A program made the position numbers and the translations under genes. From an uncultured Alistipes sp. (GTDB lineage: Bacteria; Bacteroidota; Bacteroidia; Bacteroidales; UBA932): a stretch of 64,000 nucleotides of DNA. Shown here in pieces: positions 46,821 to 55,804 of the stretch (position 1 is its first letter; every line of letters begins with the position of its first letter). The notes beneath the pieces were generated by a model that was given only the letters and a program-made list of their open reading frames with translations, made no database searches and was not told the DNA's origin. The DNA is taken from NCBI GenBank assembly GCA_902388455.1, contig CABMPD010000004.1:97291-161290 (forward strand), in the 5' to 3' direction.

Positions 46821-47861
46821 ATGTCAATTTTCAAAGATAAAGTACTTCTTATTACCGGAGGTACTGGATCATTCGGGAATGCGGTCTTGAATCGCTTTTT
46901 AACATCAGATATAAAGGAAATAAGAATATTTTCTCGTGATGAAAAGAAACAGGATGATATGCGCCATGAGTATCAGGCTAGGTATCCGGAGTATGCAGAC
47001 AAAATACAGTTCTATATTGGAGATGTCCGCAACATAGACTCTATACGCCCTGCAATGTATGGAGTGGATTATATCTTTCATGCAGCTGCATTGAAGCAGG
47101 TTCCTTCCTGCGAATTCTTTCCAATGGAAGCGGTGCGTACAAATGTAGTAGGAACAGAAAATGTACTTACTTCAGCAATAGATGCTGGGGTGAAATCTGT
47201 AATCTGTCTTTCAACAGATAAAGCGGCTTACCCGGTAAATGCAATGGGGACATCTAAAGCGATGATGGAGAAAGTAATTGTTGCCAAGTCCAGGACTGTT
47301 GATCCATCTAAGACGAAGATATGCTGTACACGTTATGGTAATGTGATGTGTTCTAGGGGTTCGGTTATTCCATTATGGATAGAACAGATTCGTCAGGGGA
47401 AGCCTATTACAATTACAGACCCGAAGATGACAAGATTCATCATGAGTCTTGAGGAGGCTGTAGATTTGGTATTGTTTGCATTTGAACATGGAACTTCTGG
47501 AGATATACTGGTTCAAAAAGCACCCGCTTGTACAATAGAAACACAGGCAAAAGCGGTCATCGAATTGTTTGATCCTGAAAAGAAAACAGAAATAAAGATT
47601 ATCGGTATTCGTCATGGAGAAAAGATGTATGAAACACTTCTTACAAATGAAGAATGTGCAAATGCAATGGATATGGGTAATTTCTATAGGGTTCCTTGTG
47701 ACAAACGTGGTTTGAATTATGATAAGTATTTTAAAGATGGGGATGTCAAAAGGAATACATTGACTGAATTCAATTCGAATAATACGGAGTTGTTGACGGT
47801 TGAACAGACTAAGAAAAAGATAGCATCTCTCAGTTATATACAGGAAGAACTTGCAAAATAA
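46821..47861 (+). CDS. UDP-GlcNAc 4,6-dehydratase/5-epimerase (FnlA/CapE/WbjB)
   Basis: The 346-residue soluble SDR starts FKDKVLLITGGTGSFGNAVL and has the catalytic LSTDKAAYPVNAMGTSKAMM typical of FnlA/CapE. It turns UDP-GlcNAc to UDP-2-acetamido-2,6-dideoxy-beta-L-arabino-4-hexulose, the first step to UDP-L-FucNAc. CapB/CapG-type partners follow in the usual order. It is distinct from the membrane dehydratase at 34121. Confidence 0.94.
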   Translation: MSIFKDKVLLITGGTGSFGNAVLNRFLTSDIKEIRIFSRDEKKQDDMRHEYQARYPEYADKIQFYIGDVRNIDSIRPAMYGVDYIFHAAALKQVPSCEFFPMEAVRTNVVGTENVLTSAIDAGVKSVICLSTDKAAYPVNAMGTSKAMMEKVIVAKSRTVDPSKTKICCTRYGNVMCSRGSVIPLWIEQIRQGKPITITDPKMTRFIMSLEEAVDLVLFAFEHGTSGDILVQKAPACTIETQAKAVIELFDPEKKTEIKIIGIRHGEKMYETLLTNEECANAMDMGNFYRVPCDKRGLNYDKYFKDGDVKRNTLTEFNSNNTELLTVEQTKKKIASLSYIQEELAK

Positions 47862-47870
47862 ATTTGCGCT

Positions 47871-49073
47871 ATGAAAATACTTGTTACAGGAGCAAAAGGA
47901 TTTGTTGGAAAGAATCTTTGTGCCCAACTCAACAATATAAAGGATGGTAACGCGAAATGCTACGGAGACCTTATTGTCAGTGCGGTTTACGAATATGATG
48001 TTGATTCAACTTTTGAACAATTAGATGAGTGGTGTAGGAATTGTGATTTTGTATTCAATTTTGCAGGTGTAAACCGCCCGCAGAATCAGGAAGATTTCAT
48101 GAAGGGAAATTTCGGATTTGCAAGTATACTGCTTGATTGTCTGAAGAAACATGGCAATACATGTCCTGTAATGATAAGTAGTTCGATTCAGGCTACACTC
48201 GCCGGACGCTTTGGAACAAGTGAATATGGCAAAAGTAAGAAAGCTGGAGAAGAACTTATGTTCGAATATTCAAAAGAGACGGGAGCAAAAGTTTTTGTCT
48301 ATCGTTTTCCGAATCTCTTCGGTAAATGGTGTAGACCAAACTATAACTCTGCAATAGCGACATTCTGCAACAATATTGCAAATGATCTTCCTATACAGGT
48401 CAATGACAGAAGTGTTGAATTGGAACTTTTGTATATTGATGATTTGGTTGATGAAATGATTGAGGCTTTGAAGGGCAATTCTCATACATGTGAGTTTGAT
48501 GGAGTGGATACAGTTCCATCTGAAAACGGGAGATATTGTTATTGTCCTATTACGCATAAGACAACACTTGGTGAGATAGTAGATATGATTTATAGTTTTG
48601 CAGATCAGCCGAAGACGCTCAATATACCCGAAATGCCATCAAACAGCCTTGCAAAGAAACTTTACAGTACGTATTTGAGTTACCTTCCTCAAAGAAAAGT
48701 TTCTTTTCCACTTAAGATGAATGTTGATGACAGGGGCTCCTTTACAGAATTGGTACATACTTTGAATACTGGACAGGTAAGTATCAACATATCAAAGCCG
48801 GGAATAACTAAAGGACAGCATTGGCATAATACGAAGTGGGAGTTTTTTATAGTTGTTGCAGGTCATGGTCTTATACAACAACGCAGGATAGATTCTGATG
48901 AAGTGATAGAGTTTGAGGTATCGGGAGGCAATATACAGTGTGTCCATATGTTGCCAGGATATACCCATAATATAATAAATCTTTCGGAGACGGAGAATCT
49001 TGTCACAGTAATGTATTGTAATGAGATTTTCAATCCGGAAAAACCTGATACATTTTTCTTACCAGTAAAATAA
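47871..49073 (+). CDS. UDP-2-acetamido-2,6-dideoxyhexulose reductase (FnlB/CapF/WbjC)
   Basis: The 400-residue bifunctional protein has an N-terminal SDR (KILVTGAKGFVGKNL) and a C-terminal cupin (FTELVHTLNTGQVSINISKP, then KGQHWHNTKWEFF). This two-domain layout is specific to CapF, where the cupin epimerises C3 and the SDR reduces C4 to UDP-L-TalNAc. It starts nine bases after FnlA and abuts FnlC. Confidence 0.94.
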   Translation: MKILVTGAKGFVGKNLCAQLNNIKDGNAKCYGDLIVSAVYEYDVDSTFEQLDEWCRNCDFVFNFAGVNRPQNQEDFMKGNFGFASILLDCLKKHGNTCPVMISSSIQATLAGRFGTSEYGKSKKAGEELMFEYSKETGAKVFVYRFPNLFGKWCRPNYNSAIATFCNNIANDLPIQVNDRSVELELLYIDDLVDEMIEALKGNSHTCEFDGVDTVPSENGRYCYCPITHKTTLGEIVDMIYSFADQPKTLNIPEMPSNSLAKKLYSTYLSYLPQRKVSFPLKMNVDDRGSFTELVHTLNTGQVSINISKPGITKGQHWHNTKWEFFIVVAGHGLIQQRRIDSDEVIEFEVSGGNIQCVHMLPGYTHNIINLSETENLVTVMYCNEIFNPEKPDTFFLPVK

Positions 49074-50234
49074 ATGAATATGTTTAAGAATAATGGAAAG
49101 CTGAAATTACTGATAATAGTAGGAACCAGACCTGAGATTATCCGTCTGGCAGCGGTAATAAATAAATGTAGAAAATATTTTGATGTAGTTCTTGCACATA
49201 CAGGCCAGAACTATGACTATAATCTTAACGGTATATTTTTCCGCGATCTCAAACTTGCGGATCCCGAAGTGTATTTGGATGCAGTAGGAGATGATCTTGG
49301 TGCAACTATGGGCAATATTATCGACAAGAGTTACAAACTGATGGTTAAGATAAAACCTGACGCAGTACTTGTTTTGGGAGATACAAACTCTTGTCTTTCA
49401 GTGATAGGCGCAAAAAGACTTCATATCCCAATTTTCCACATGGAAGCTGGAAACAGATGTTTTGATGAATGTCTCCCTGAAGAGACAAACCGTAGAATTG
49501 TAGATATAATATCTGATGTAAATATATGCTATTCAGAGCATGCACGAAGGTATCTTAATGCAAGTTCAGTTGCTCCACAGAGAACATACGTATCAGGTTC
49601 TCCTATGGCGGAGGTGCTTCATGAAAATCTTGCCGATATAGAAGCATCCGATATACATAAACGTCTTGGTTTGGAAAAAGGTAAATATATTCTTCTAAGT
49701 GCCCATAGAGAGGAAAATATTGATACGGAAAAGAACTTTATATCATTGTTTACTGCCATAAATAAGATGGCTGAAAAATATGATATGCCTATATTGTATT
49801 CATGTCATCCTCGCTCACGTAACAGATTGAATGCTTCCAGTTTTGAGTTGGATTCACGTGTAGTACGGCATGAGCCTCTTGGATTCCACGATTACAATTG
49901 TCTACAGATGAATGCTTTTTGTGTAGTGTCAGATAGTGGAACGCTTCCTGAAGAAAGTTCTTTTTTCACAAGTATAGGACATTCTTTTCCAGCCGTATGT
50001 ATAAGAACTTCAACAGAACGCCCAGAAGCATTGGACAAAGGTTGCTTTGTACTTGCCGGAATTAATACACATGATCTTCTGCAAGCTGTAGATCTTGCTG
50101 TAGAAATGAACGTTAACGGGGACAATGGTATACCTGTACCGAATTATGTAGATGAAAATGTCAGTACGAAGGTCGTTAAACTGATACAGAGTTATACTGG
50201 TGTTGTAAATAAAATGGTTTGGAGGAAGGAATAA
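49074..50234 (+). CDS. UDP-N-acetyl sugar 2-epimerase (FnlC/CapG/WbjD)
   Basis: The 386-residue WecB-like epimerase has the pattern LLIIVGTRPEIIRLAAV, LVLGDTNSCLS, HMEAGNRCFDECLPEETNRR and VSDSGTLPEESSFF. Behind FnlA and FnlB it should convert UDP-L-TalNAc to UDP-L-FucNAc. The ATG at 49074 follows the preceding stop with no gap; an alternative ATG lies at 49080. Confidence 0.94.
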   Translation: MNMFKNNGKLKLLIIVGTRPEIIRLAAVINKCRKYFDVVLAHTGQNYDYNLNGIFFRDLKLADPEVYLDAVGDDLGATMGNIIDKSYKLMVKIKPDAVLVLGDTNSCLSVIGAKRLHIPIFHMEAGNRCFDECLPEETNRRIVDIISDVNICYSEHARRYLNASSVAPQRTYVSGSPMAEVLHENLADIEASDIHKRLGLEKGKYILLSAHREENIDTEKNFISLFTAINKMAEKYDMPILYSCHPRSRNRLNASSFELDSRVVRHEPLGFHDYNCLQMNAFCVVSDSGTLPEESSFFTSIGHSFPAVCIRTSTERPEALDKGCFVLAGINTHDLLQAVDLAVEMNVNGDNGIPVPNYVDENVSTKVVKLIQSYTGVVNKMVWRKE

Positions 50235-50263
50235 TAGATTTTACTTAATTATATTAATAGAGT

Positions 50264-51430
50264 ATGAACTTTTCAAATAAGAAAATATTACTGATAGGAA
50301 CAAAGTGTAATCTTAAAAAGAGAAGATTCACAGGGCAGTCGGTAATGTTTGATGGCATTGTTAATGCACTTGGTTCTATCTGCACTATATCAGTATTGGA
50401 TATTTCATCTCATTTCAGTTCTAAAAATACGTTCTATAGAGCTTTAGATTATATTTTAATACTTCTTAAATTGATCTTTTTATGTATTTTTAATAAATAT
50501 AATCTGGTATATTTGGTTACGTCCCAATCAAGAAGGGGATTTTATAGGGATTATTGTATGATTTCTATATGTAAACTTTTTAATATAAAGGTACTTACAC
50601 ATCAATATGGAGCAAACTACAATCAAATGTTGGAGGTTCTAAGTAAAAAGGAAAGAATTAACTTGATAAAGTTGCTTGACTATGTTTCTACGATTATAGT
50701 AGAAGGGGAATATATGAAAAAGCAATTTTCTTTTTATGATAAATATATTGAAAAGGTAAAAGTAATACCTAACGGATTACCCATAGAAGGTAAAAACATT
50801 CTGTCCCCAAAGAGTTATGACCAAGGTTCTCCGTTTACTTTATTGTATTTAAGTAATTTAATATATTCTAAGGGGTACTTTGACGTTGTTAAAGCTGTTG
50901 ATATATTGGTTAATAAAGAAAATGCTGATGTAAAGTGTATCTTTGTCGGACAATTTATGAAATCAAGTGATGATCCTTCTTATAATCATGATTATAAAAA
51001 AGAATTTGAAGATTTTATAGTAGAGCATAAATTAGAAAGTAGAATCAAGTATTTTACAGGTCTGTATGGTGATGAAAAAGATAAAGTTTTTTCGGAGGCA
51101 AATGTTTTTGTGCTGCCAACATATTATATAAATGAAGGGCAGCCAGTATCAATAATTGAAGCCATGTCGTATGGTTGTGTGCCATTAGTTACTGAATACA
51201 GACATATACCAATGATGGTAACATGTGAGAATGGATGTTTTCTTCAGCCTCGTTCACCAGAAACAATAGTGGATGCAGTAAAAACTTTAATGGGAAATTC
51301 TAATTTGTATTATCTTAAGTCCAAAAGGGCAATAGAAGATTATAAATCTAAATTTAGATTTGAAATGTATGTTACCAAGGTTCTAAAAGAAGTAGAACTT
51401 ATAATAGATTCATCATATAAGATTAAATGA
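50264..51430 (+). CDS. Family 4 glycosyltransferase
   Basis: The 388-residue GT-B enzyme has the C-terminal nucleotide-sugar domain with TLLYLSNLIYSKGYFDVVKA, FVGQFMKSSDD and the EX7E region SIIEAMSYGCVPLVTE. The N-terminus (LIGTKCNLKKRRFTGQSVMF) is typical of capsular GT4 enzymes. The donor is unknown. A 228-base AT-rich stretch without a gene follows (51431-51658). Confidence 0.9.
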   Translation: MNFSNKKILLIGTKCNLKKRRFTGQSVMFDGIVNALGSICTISVLDISSHFSSKNTFYRALDYILILLKLIFLCIFNKYNLVYLVTSQSRRGFYRDYCMISICKLFNIKVLTHQYGANYNQMLEVLSKKERINLIKLLDYVSTIIVEGEYMKKQFSFYDKYIEKVKVIPNGLPIEGKNILSPKSYDQGSPFTLLYLSNLIYSKGYFDVVKAVDILVNKENADVKCIFVGQFMKSSDDPSYNHDYKKEFEDFIVEHKLESRIKYFTGLYGDEKDKVFSEANVFVLPTYYINEGQPVSIIEAMSYGCVPLVTEYRHIPMMVTCENGCFLQPRSPETIVDAVKTLMGNSNLYYLKSKRAIEDYKSKFRFEMYVTKVLKEVELIIDSSYKIK

Positions 51431-51658
51431 TATTTTATTTCTTTTAACAATGTCTTTAGGATATTTATCCAGATATTAAGTAGTGTAGCTAAATTTGACA
51501 AATAGGATATTCGTTTATTTATAGAAGGTGCATTTTGCCGGAATTGAAAAAGGCAGAAATCCTATAATAAAAACTTCTTTTTTGTCAAAAGTCAGTATTT
51601 ATCGTCATTTTAGTATAAACTTATCCCATTGATTCTCTGAGATATTTAATATTAATAT

Positions 51659-52591
51659 ATGAAAAATATTCTTGTTTTAGGTGGATTCGGTTTTATTGGA
51701 ACAAATATCATGAAGTATGTAGAAAACACTGTAAACAAATATAGGTTTATTGTGTTCGATAGGTTTAGTAAGCATCTGGGAGGGGTATTATTTAAAAATA
51801 TAAGTAGTGTTTACAGTGGTGATTTTTCTGATGAATATGTGTTAAATAAAATTTTTGACGAAAATAAAATAGATATAGTTGTGCATTCAATTAGTGCAAG
51901 TGTTCCTGCCACATCTGTTGACAATGTATTTGACTTGCAATTTAATGTTATTCCTACGATAAAGTTGTTGGATATAATGAGAAAGAACGAGGTTAAAAAT
52001 ATTGTCTTTATATCATCAGGTGGTGCTGTTTATGGAGATATCTTTTGTCAGGGAGGACATAAAGAGAATGATGTATTATTTCCCAAAAGTGCCTACGGTT
52101 TATCAAAACTTACAATTGAAAAATATTTGTACCTATATTCTTTCCAGCATAGTTTTAAATCGTTGATATTAAGGCTTTCAAATCCTTATGGACCGTATCA
52201 TTATTCTCAAAAACAAGGCGTTGTTAATATATCTTTAGAGAAAGCATTAAAAGGTGAGTGTTTTGAAATTTGGGGGACTGGAGAGGGTAGAAAGGATTAT
52301 ATTTATGTAAAAGATTTTTGTGATATATTGTTTAAATTGTTGGATTTCGATTATGGTCAATATGCTGTCATCAATGTGGGAAGCGGGTATCTTATGTCTG
52401 TAAATGATATTGTTTCCGAGATAAAAATGAATTATATTCATAATTTTAAATTTTCATACAAACAGTCGAATACGTTAGATGTCTGTTCATTTGAATTAAA
52501 TCTTGAAAAATTAAAATCTTTTATAGGTGAAAATTACCCTTTCACTACATTTAAAGATGGCTTAAGAGAGACCTACAAATGGTATAAATAA
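51659..52591 (+). CDS. NAD-dependent sugar epimerase/dehydratase/reductase
   Basis: The 310-residue extended SDR has the NAD motif GGFGFIGTN, the catalytic SSGGAVYG and YGLSK, and the GalE-like RLSNPYGPYHYSQKQGV segment. It could be a UDP-hexose 4-epimerase or the 4-reductase that makes UDP-QuiNAc or UDP-FucNAc from the product of the dehydratase at 34121. A position shortly before the initiating transferase favours making the first sugar. Confidence 0.87.
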   Translation: MKNILVLGGFGFIGTNIMKYVENTVNKYRFIVFDRFSKHLGGVLFKNISSVYSGDFSDEYVLNKIFDENKIDIVVHSISASVPATSVDNVFDLQFNVIPTIKLLDIMRKNEVKNIVFISSGGAVYGDIFCQGGHKENDVLFPKSAYGLSKLTIEKYLYLYSFQHSFKSLILRLSNPYGPYHYSQKQGVVNISLEKALKGECFEIWGTGEGRKDYIYVKDFCDILFKLLDFDYGQYAVINVGSGYLMSVNDIVSEIKMNYIHNFKFSYKQSNTLDVCSFELNLEKLKSFIGENYPFTTFKDGLRETYKWYK

Positions 52592-52702
52592 AATAATGAT
52601 ATCAGAAATGTCTAATATAGCATTATTGTTATCTTAAGCAATATATGTATTCCATTTTAGATTTTGTCAACTTCAATATCACTTGCTATAAAAAGTCTCT
52701 GC

Positions 52703-53917
52703 ATGAATGTTTTGTTTCTTACAATGTCCTCAGGATTGAGGAATATATATACTAGTGGCATATATACAGATTTGATGCGTAAGTTTTGCAAGGATGGACA
52801 TGATGTATATATTGTGTACCCGATCGAAAGGCGCATGTCTAAACCAACTGAACTTAAAGAGGATGGTAACTTACATACTTTAGGAGTGAGAACTTTAAAT
52901 GTCACTAAGACCAATGTAATAGAGAAGGGAATAGGTCAAGTGTTATTGGAGAGTCAGTTTGAAAGAGCCATTAAAAAGTATCTAAAATCTGTACACTTTG
53001 ATTTGATTTTGTATTCAACACCTCCAATTACATTTACAAATGTTATTAAATTTGTCAAGAAGCATAGTCCAAATGCTATTACTTATTTACTGTTGAAGGA
53101 TATTTTTCCTCAAAATGCTGTTGATTTAGGAATGATATCTAAACGTGGGTTGAAAGGAATATTGTACAAATATTTTAGGGGAGAAGAGAAAAATATGTAT
53201 GGAATATCAGATTATATAGGTTGCATGAGCCCTGCAAATGTCGATTATTTATTGGAGCATAATCCTGAAATCCCTAAGAATAAAGTTGAACTGGCTCCTA
53301 ATTCTTATGATGAACCAACGCCTCAAGCAGCAATTAACAGTAGAGATGAAATTAGACTAAAATATTGTCTGCCAATAGACGTTCCCATCTTCATTTATGG
53401 CGGTAATATGGGGAAACCTCAGGGTATTCCATTTTTTGTGGAATGTATGAAGTCTGTAATGGACAGGCAGGATTGTTATTTTGTAATAGTTGGGTATGGC
53501 ACTGAATATCATAGACTGGAGTCTTTTATGCAGGAATATAAACCAAAGGCAGTGTCGTTGTTTAAAAGATTACCTAAAGATGATTATGATGCTTTAGCAA
53601 ATTCATGTGATATAGGTATGATTTTTTTGGATTATAGGTTTACTATTCCAAACTATCCCAGTCGTTTGTTGCCATATCTTATGGGCAAGAAACCAATATT
53701 GGCAGTGACAGATAAAAATTGTGATACAGGTCTTTTGGCAGAAAAAAATGGTTATGGTTTTTATGTGCCTAGTAATTCAGTAAATGCATTTGTTGAGGCG
53801 GTTGATAAGATATTGTCTTCTGATATAAAAAAAATGGGCGAAATCGGATATGATTTTTTTCTGAACAACTATACTACAGAGCATACTTATGCTGCAATAA
53901 TGAAACATATCAAATAG
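52703..53917 (+). CDS. Family 4 glycosyltransferase, WbuB-like (likely L-FucNAc transferase)
   Basis: The 404-residue GT-B protein starts MNVLFLTMSSGLRNIYTSGI; I prefer this ATG to the TTG at 52664. It has YLLLKDIFPQNAVDLGM, IFIYGGNMGKPQGIPFFVEC and YPSRLLPYLMGKKPILAVTD. This pattern is that of WbuB, which transfers L-FucNAc in some O-antigens, and fits the fnlABC genes upstream. It would be the second step after the initiating transferase. Confidence 0.87.
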   Translation: MNVLFLTMSSGLRNIYTSGIYTDLMRKFCKDGHDVYIVYPIERRMSKPTELKEDGNLHTLGVRTLNVTKTNVIEKGIGQVLLESQFERAIKKYLKSVHFDLILYSTPPITFTNVIKFVKKHSPNAITYLLLKDIFPQNAVDLGMISKRGLKGILYKYFRGEEKNMYGISDYIGCMSPANVDYLLEHNPEIPKNKVELAPNSYDEPTPQAAINSRDEIRLKYCLPIDVPIFIYGGNMGKPQGIPFFVECMKSVMDRQDCYFVIVGYGTEYHRLESFMQEYKPKAVSLFKRLPKDDYDALANSCDIGMIFLDYRFTIPNYPSRLLPYLMGKKPILAVTDKNCDTGLLAEKNGYGFYVPSNSVNAFVEAVDKILSSDIKKMGEIGYDFFLNNYTTEHTYAAIMKHIK

Positions 53918-53933
53918 CTCAAAATAATAATTC

Positions 53934-54530
53934 ATGTACAAAAGTTTTTTTAAAAGATTAATTGATTTTGCAATAGTTTTTATAGCGTTGCTGATATTAT
54001 GGCCTTTTTTATTGATAATAACCATTTGTTTACACTTTGCTAACAAAGGAGCAGGGGTGTTTTTCACACAAGAAAGACCTGGAAAAAATGGAAAGATTTT
54101 CAAGGTTATAAAATTTAAATCAATGACTGATGATAAAGATCAAGATGGTAAATTGTTGCCAAATGAACAACGAGTTACAAAGATAGGATTATTGATTAGA
54201 AAAACTTCAGTCGATGAATTACCGCAATTATTTAATGTCTTAAAGGGTGATATGTCATTAGTTGGTCCTCGTCCGTTATTGTCAAGGTATTTGGATTTAT
54301 ATACTCCTGAGCAAGCACGTAGACATGAAGTCAGACCAGGGATAACAGGATGGGCACAAGTGAATGGTCGTAATGCTATAACATGGACTAAAAAATTTGA
54401 ATTAGACGTATGGTATGTAGATCATTGTTCTTTATTTTTAGATGTGAAGATTGTATTTAAGACAATTGTAAATGTTTTGCGTAGAAAAGATATTGCTATA
54501 TCTACAGGCGGTTTTAATGGAAATAATTAG
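53934..54530 (+). CDS. Initiating phosphoglycosyl transferase (PglC/WbpL-like sugar transferase)
   Basis: The 198-residue monotopic enzyme has one N-terminal membrane hairpin (FAIVFIALLILWPFLLIITI) and the catalytic Asp-Glu dyad in TSVDELPQLFNVLKGDMSLV, followed by GPRPLL and RPGITGWAQVNGRN. It starts the repeat unit by moving a sugar phosphate to undecaprenyl phosphate. The size matches the minimal PglC form, not the long WbaP type. PglC usually uses UDP-diacetylbacillosamine or a related 6-deoxy amino sugar. Confidence 0.94.
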   Translation: MYKSFFKRLIDFAIVFIALLILWPFLLIITICLHFANKGAGVFFTQERPGKNGKIFKVIKFKSMTDDKDQDGKLLPNEQRVTKIGLLIRKTSVDELPQLFNVLKGDMSLVGPRPLLSRYLDLYTPEQARRHEVRPGITGWAQVNGRNAITWTKKFELDVWYVDHCSLFLDVKIVFKTIVNVLRRKDIAISTGGFNGNN

Positions 54531-54543
54531 GTAATTAGTTTAT

Positions 54544-55782
54544 ATGGATTCGATAAAGAAAGCTATTGTTTTAGCAGGTGGAAATGATCAAATTGCACTT
54601 ATAAATAAGTTAAGAAATAAATTCAACGATATTTATATTTATTTAGTTGATTATGCGGAAAATCCTGTGGCTAAAACTTATGCAGACGAGCATCTTAGAA
54701 TCAGTACTATGGATCAAGATGCTGTGTTAAAAGTGGCCAAAGAGAAAAATGTTGATTTGGTTATAATAACTTGTGGAGATCAGCCTTTGCCAATAATGGC
54801 ATATGTATCAGAACAATTAAAATTACCGACCTATCTTTCTTTTGAGCAGGCAGTTAATCTTACTAATAAGATGAAAATGAAAGAATTGATGGTTAGTAAT
54901 AATATTCCAACTGCGAAATATAAAATCTGTACTACGACAGAAGATATAAATATAAGTAATTTAAAATTTCCATTAATTGTTAAACCTTCTGATTGTAATG
55001 GATCAAAAGGTGTTAGAAAGGTCCAAAATGAGCAGGAACTGCTTTTTTATTTGGACCAAGCTTTGAATTTTAGTCGTTCTCATACTGCAATAATAGAGGA
55101 ATTTAAGGATGGGATTGAGATAAGCGTTGATGCTTATATTTGTGAAGGGAATGTTTTTATTATATTGATGAGTCAATTAAATAAATATTATGTTGATGCT
55201 TCAACTCAAATTATATATCAAAGTGTAGGACCGGCACAAATTTCTGACAATGTAAAAAATACAATTCAGGACATTGCTTATAAAATAAGTAAGGCCTTTT
55301 CACTATATAACTCGCCACTTTTAATTCAGGTTATTGTAAATGGAGATGAAGTTAATGTAGTTGAATTTTCTGCACGTATAGGAGGAGGAGCTAAATATCA
55401 AACTATTGAAAAAGTAACAGGTTTTGATATTTTGGGCGCTAATGTAGATGCTTTCTTTGACAAAAAAACAGATGTGAAAACTAATGAAAAACAATTGTTT
55501 TATTCAAGATGTCATCTGTATACTAAAGGTGGTATTTTAGGTAAAATAACGGGGTTGGACGAGTTGGTTAAATCAGGAGAGGTCGATAGTGTAACTTATA
55601 CCAAAACTAAAGGAACAATGGTTACAACTCCTCATGGTAGTAGCGATAGGGTGGCGTCTTTCTTTGTTTTAGCTGAAGATTTTGATTCGTTAAATAGTAG
55701 AATAAATAAGTCTTTGGAGGAAATAAAGATATATGATGAGGATGGTAATGATATAACATTTAGAGAAATGTACCAAATATAA
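54544..55782 (+). CDS. ATP-grasp ligase (amino-acid/carboxylate ligase-like)
   Basis: The 412-residue protein has an N-terminal Rossmann-like domain (KKAIVLAGGNDQIALINKLR) and an ATP-grasp domain with FPLIVKPSDCNGSKGVRKV, AIIEEFKDGIEISVDAYI and the metal-binding VVEFSARIGGGAKY. The C-terminal part resembles PurK/BtrJ/carbamoyl-phosphate-synthase-like ligases. Such enzymes join a carboxylate to an amine through an acyl phosphate. Next to a cobalamin protein and within a sugar locus, it may attach an amino acid to an amino sugar. The product is unknown. Confidence 0.88.
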   Translation: MDSIKKAIVLAGGNDQIALINKLRNKFNDIYIYLVDYAENPVAKTYADEHLRISTMDQDAVLKVAKEKNVDLVIITCGDQPLPIMAYVSEQLKLPTYLSFEQAVNLTNKMKMKELMVSNNIPTAKYKICTTTEDINISNLKFPLIVKPSDCNGSKGVRKVQNEQELLFYLDQALNFSRSHTAIIEEFKDGIEISVDAYICEGNVFIILMSQLNKYYVDASTQIIYQSVGPAQISDNVKNTIQDIAYKISKAFSLYNSPLLIQVIVNGDEVNVVEFSARIGGGAKYQTIEKVTGFDILGANVDAFFDKKTDVKTNEKQLFYSRCHLYTKGGILGKITGLDELVKSGEVDSVTYTKTKGTMVTTPHGSSDRVASFFVLAEDFDSLNSRINKSLEEIKIYDEDGNDITFREMYQI

Positions 55783-55804
55783 TATTTAGAGAAAGACAAT
55801 TATA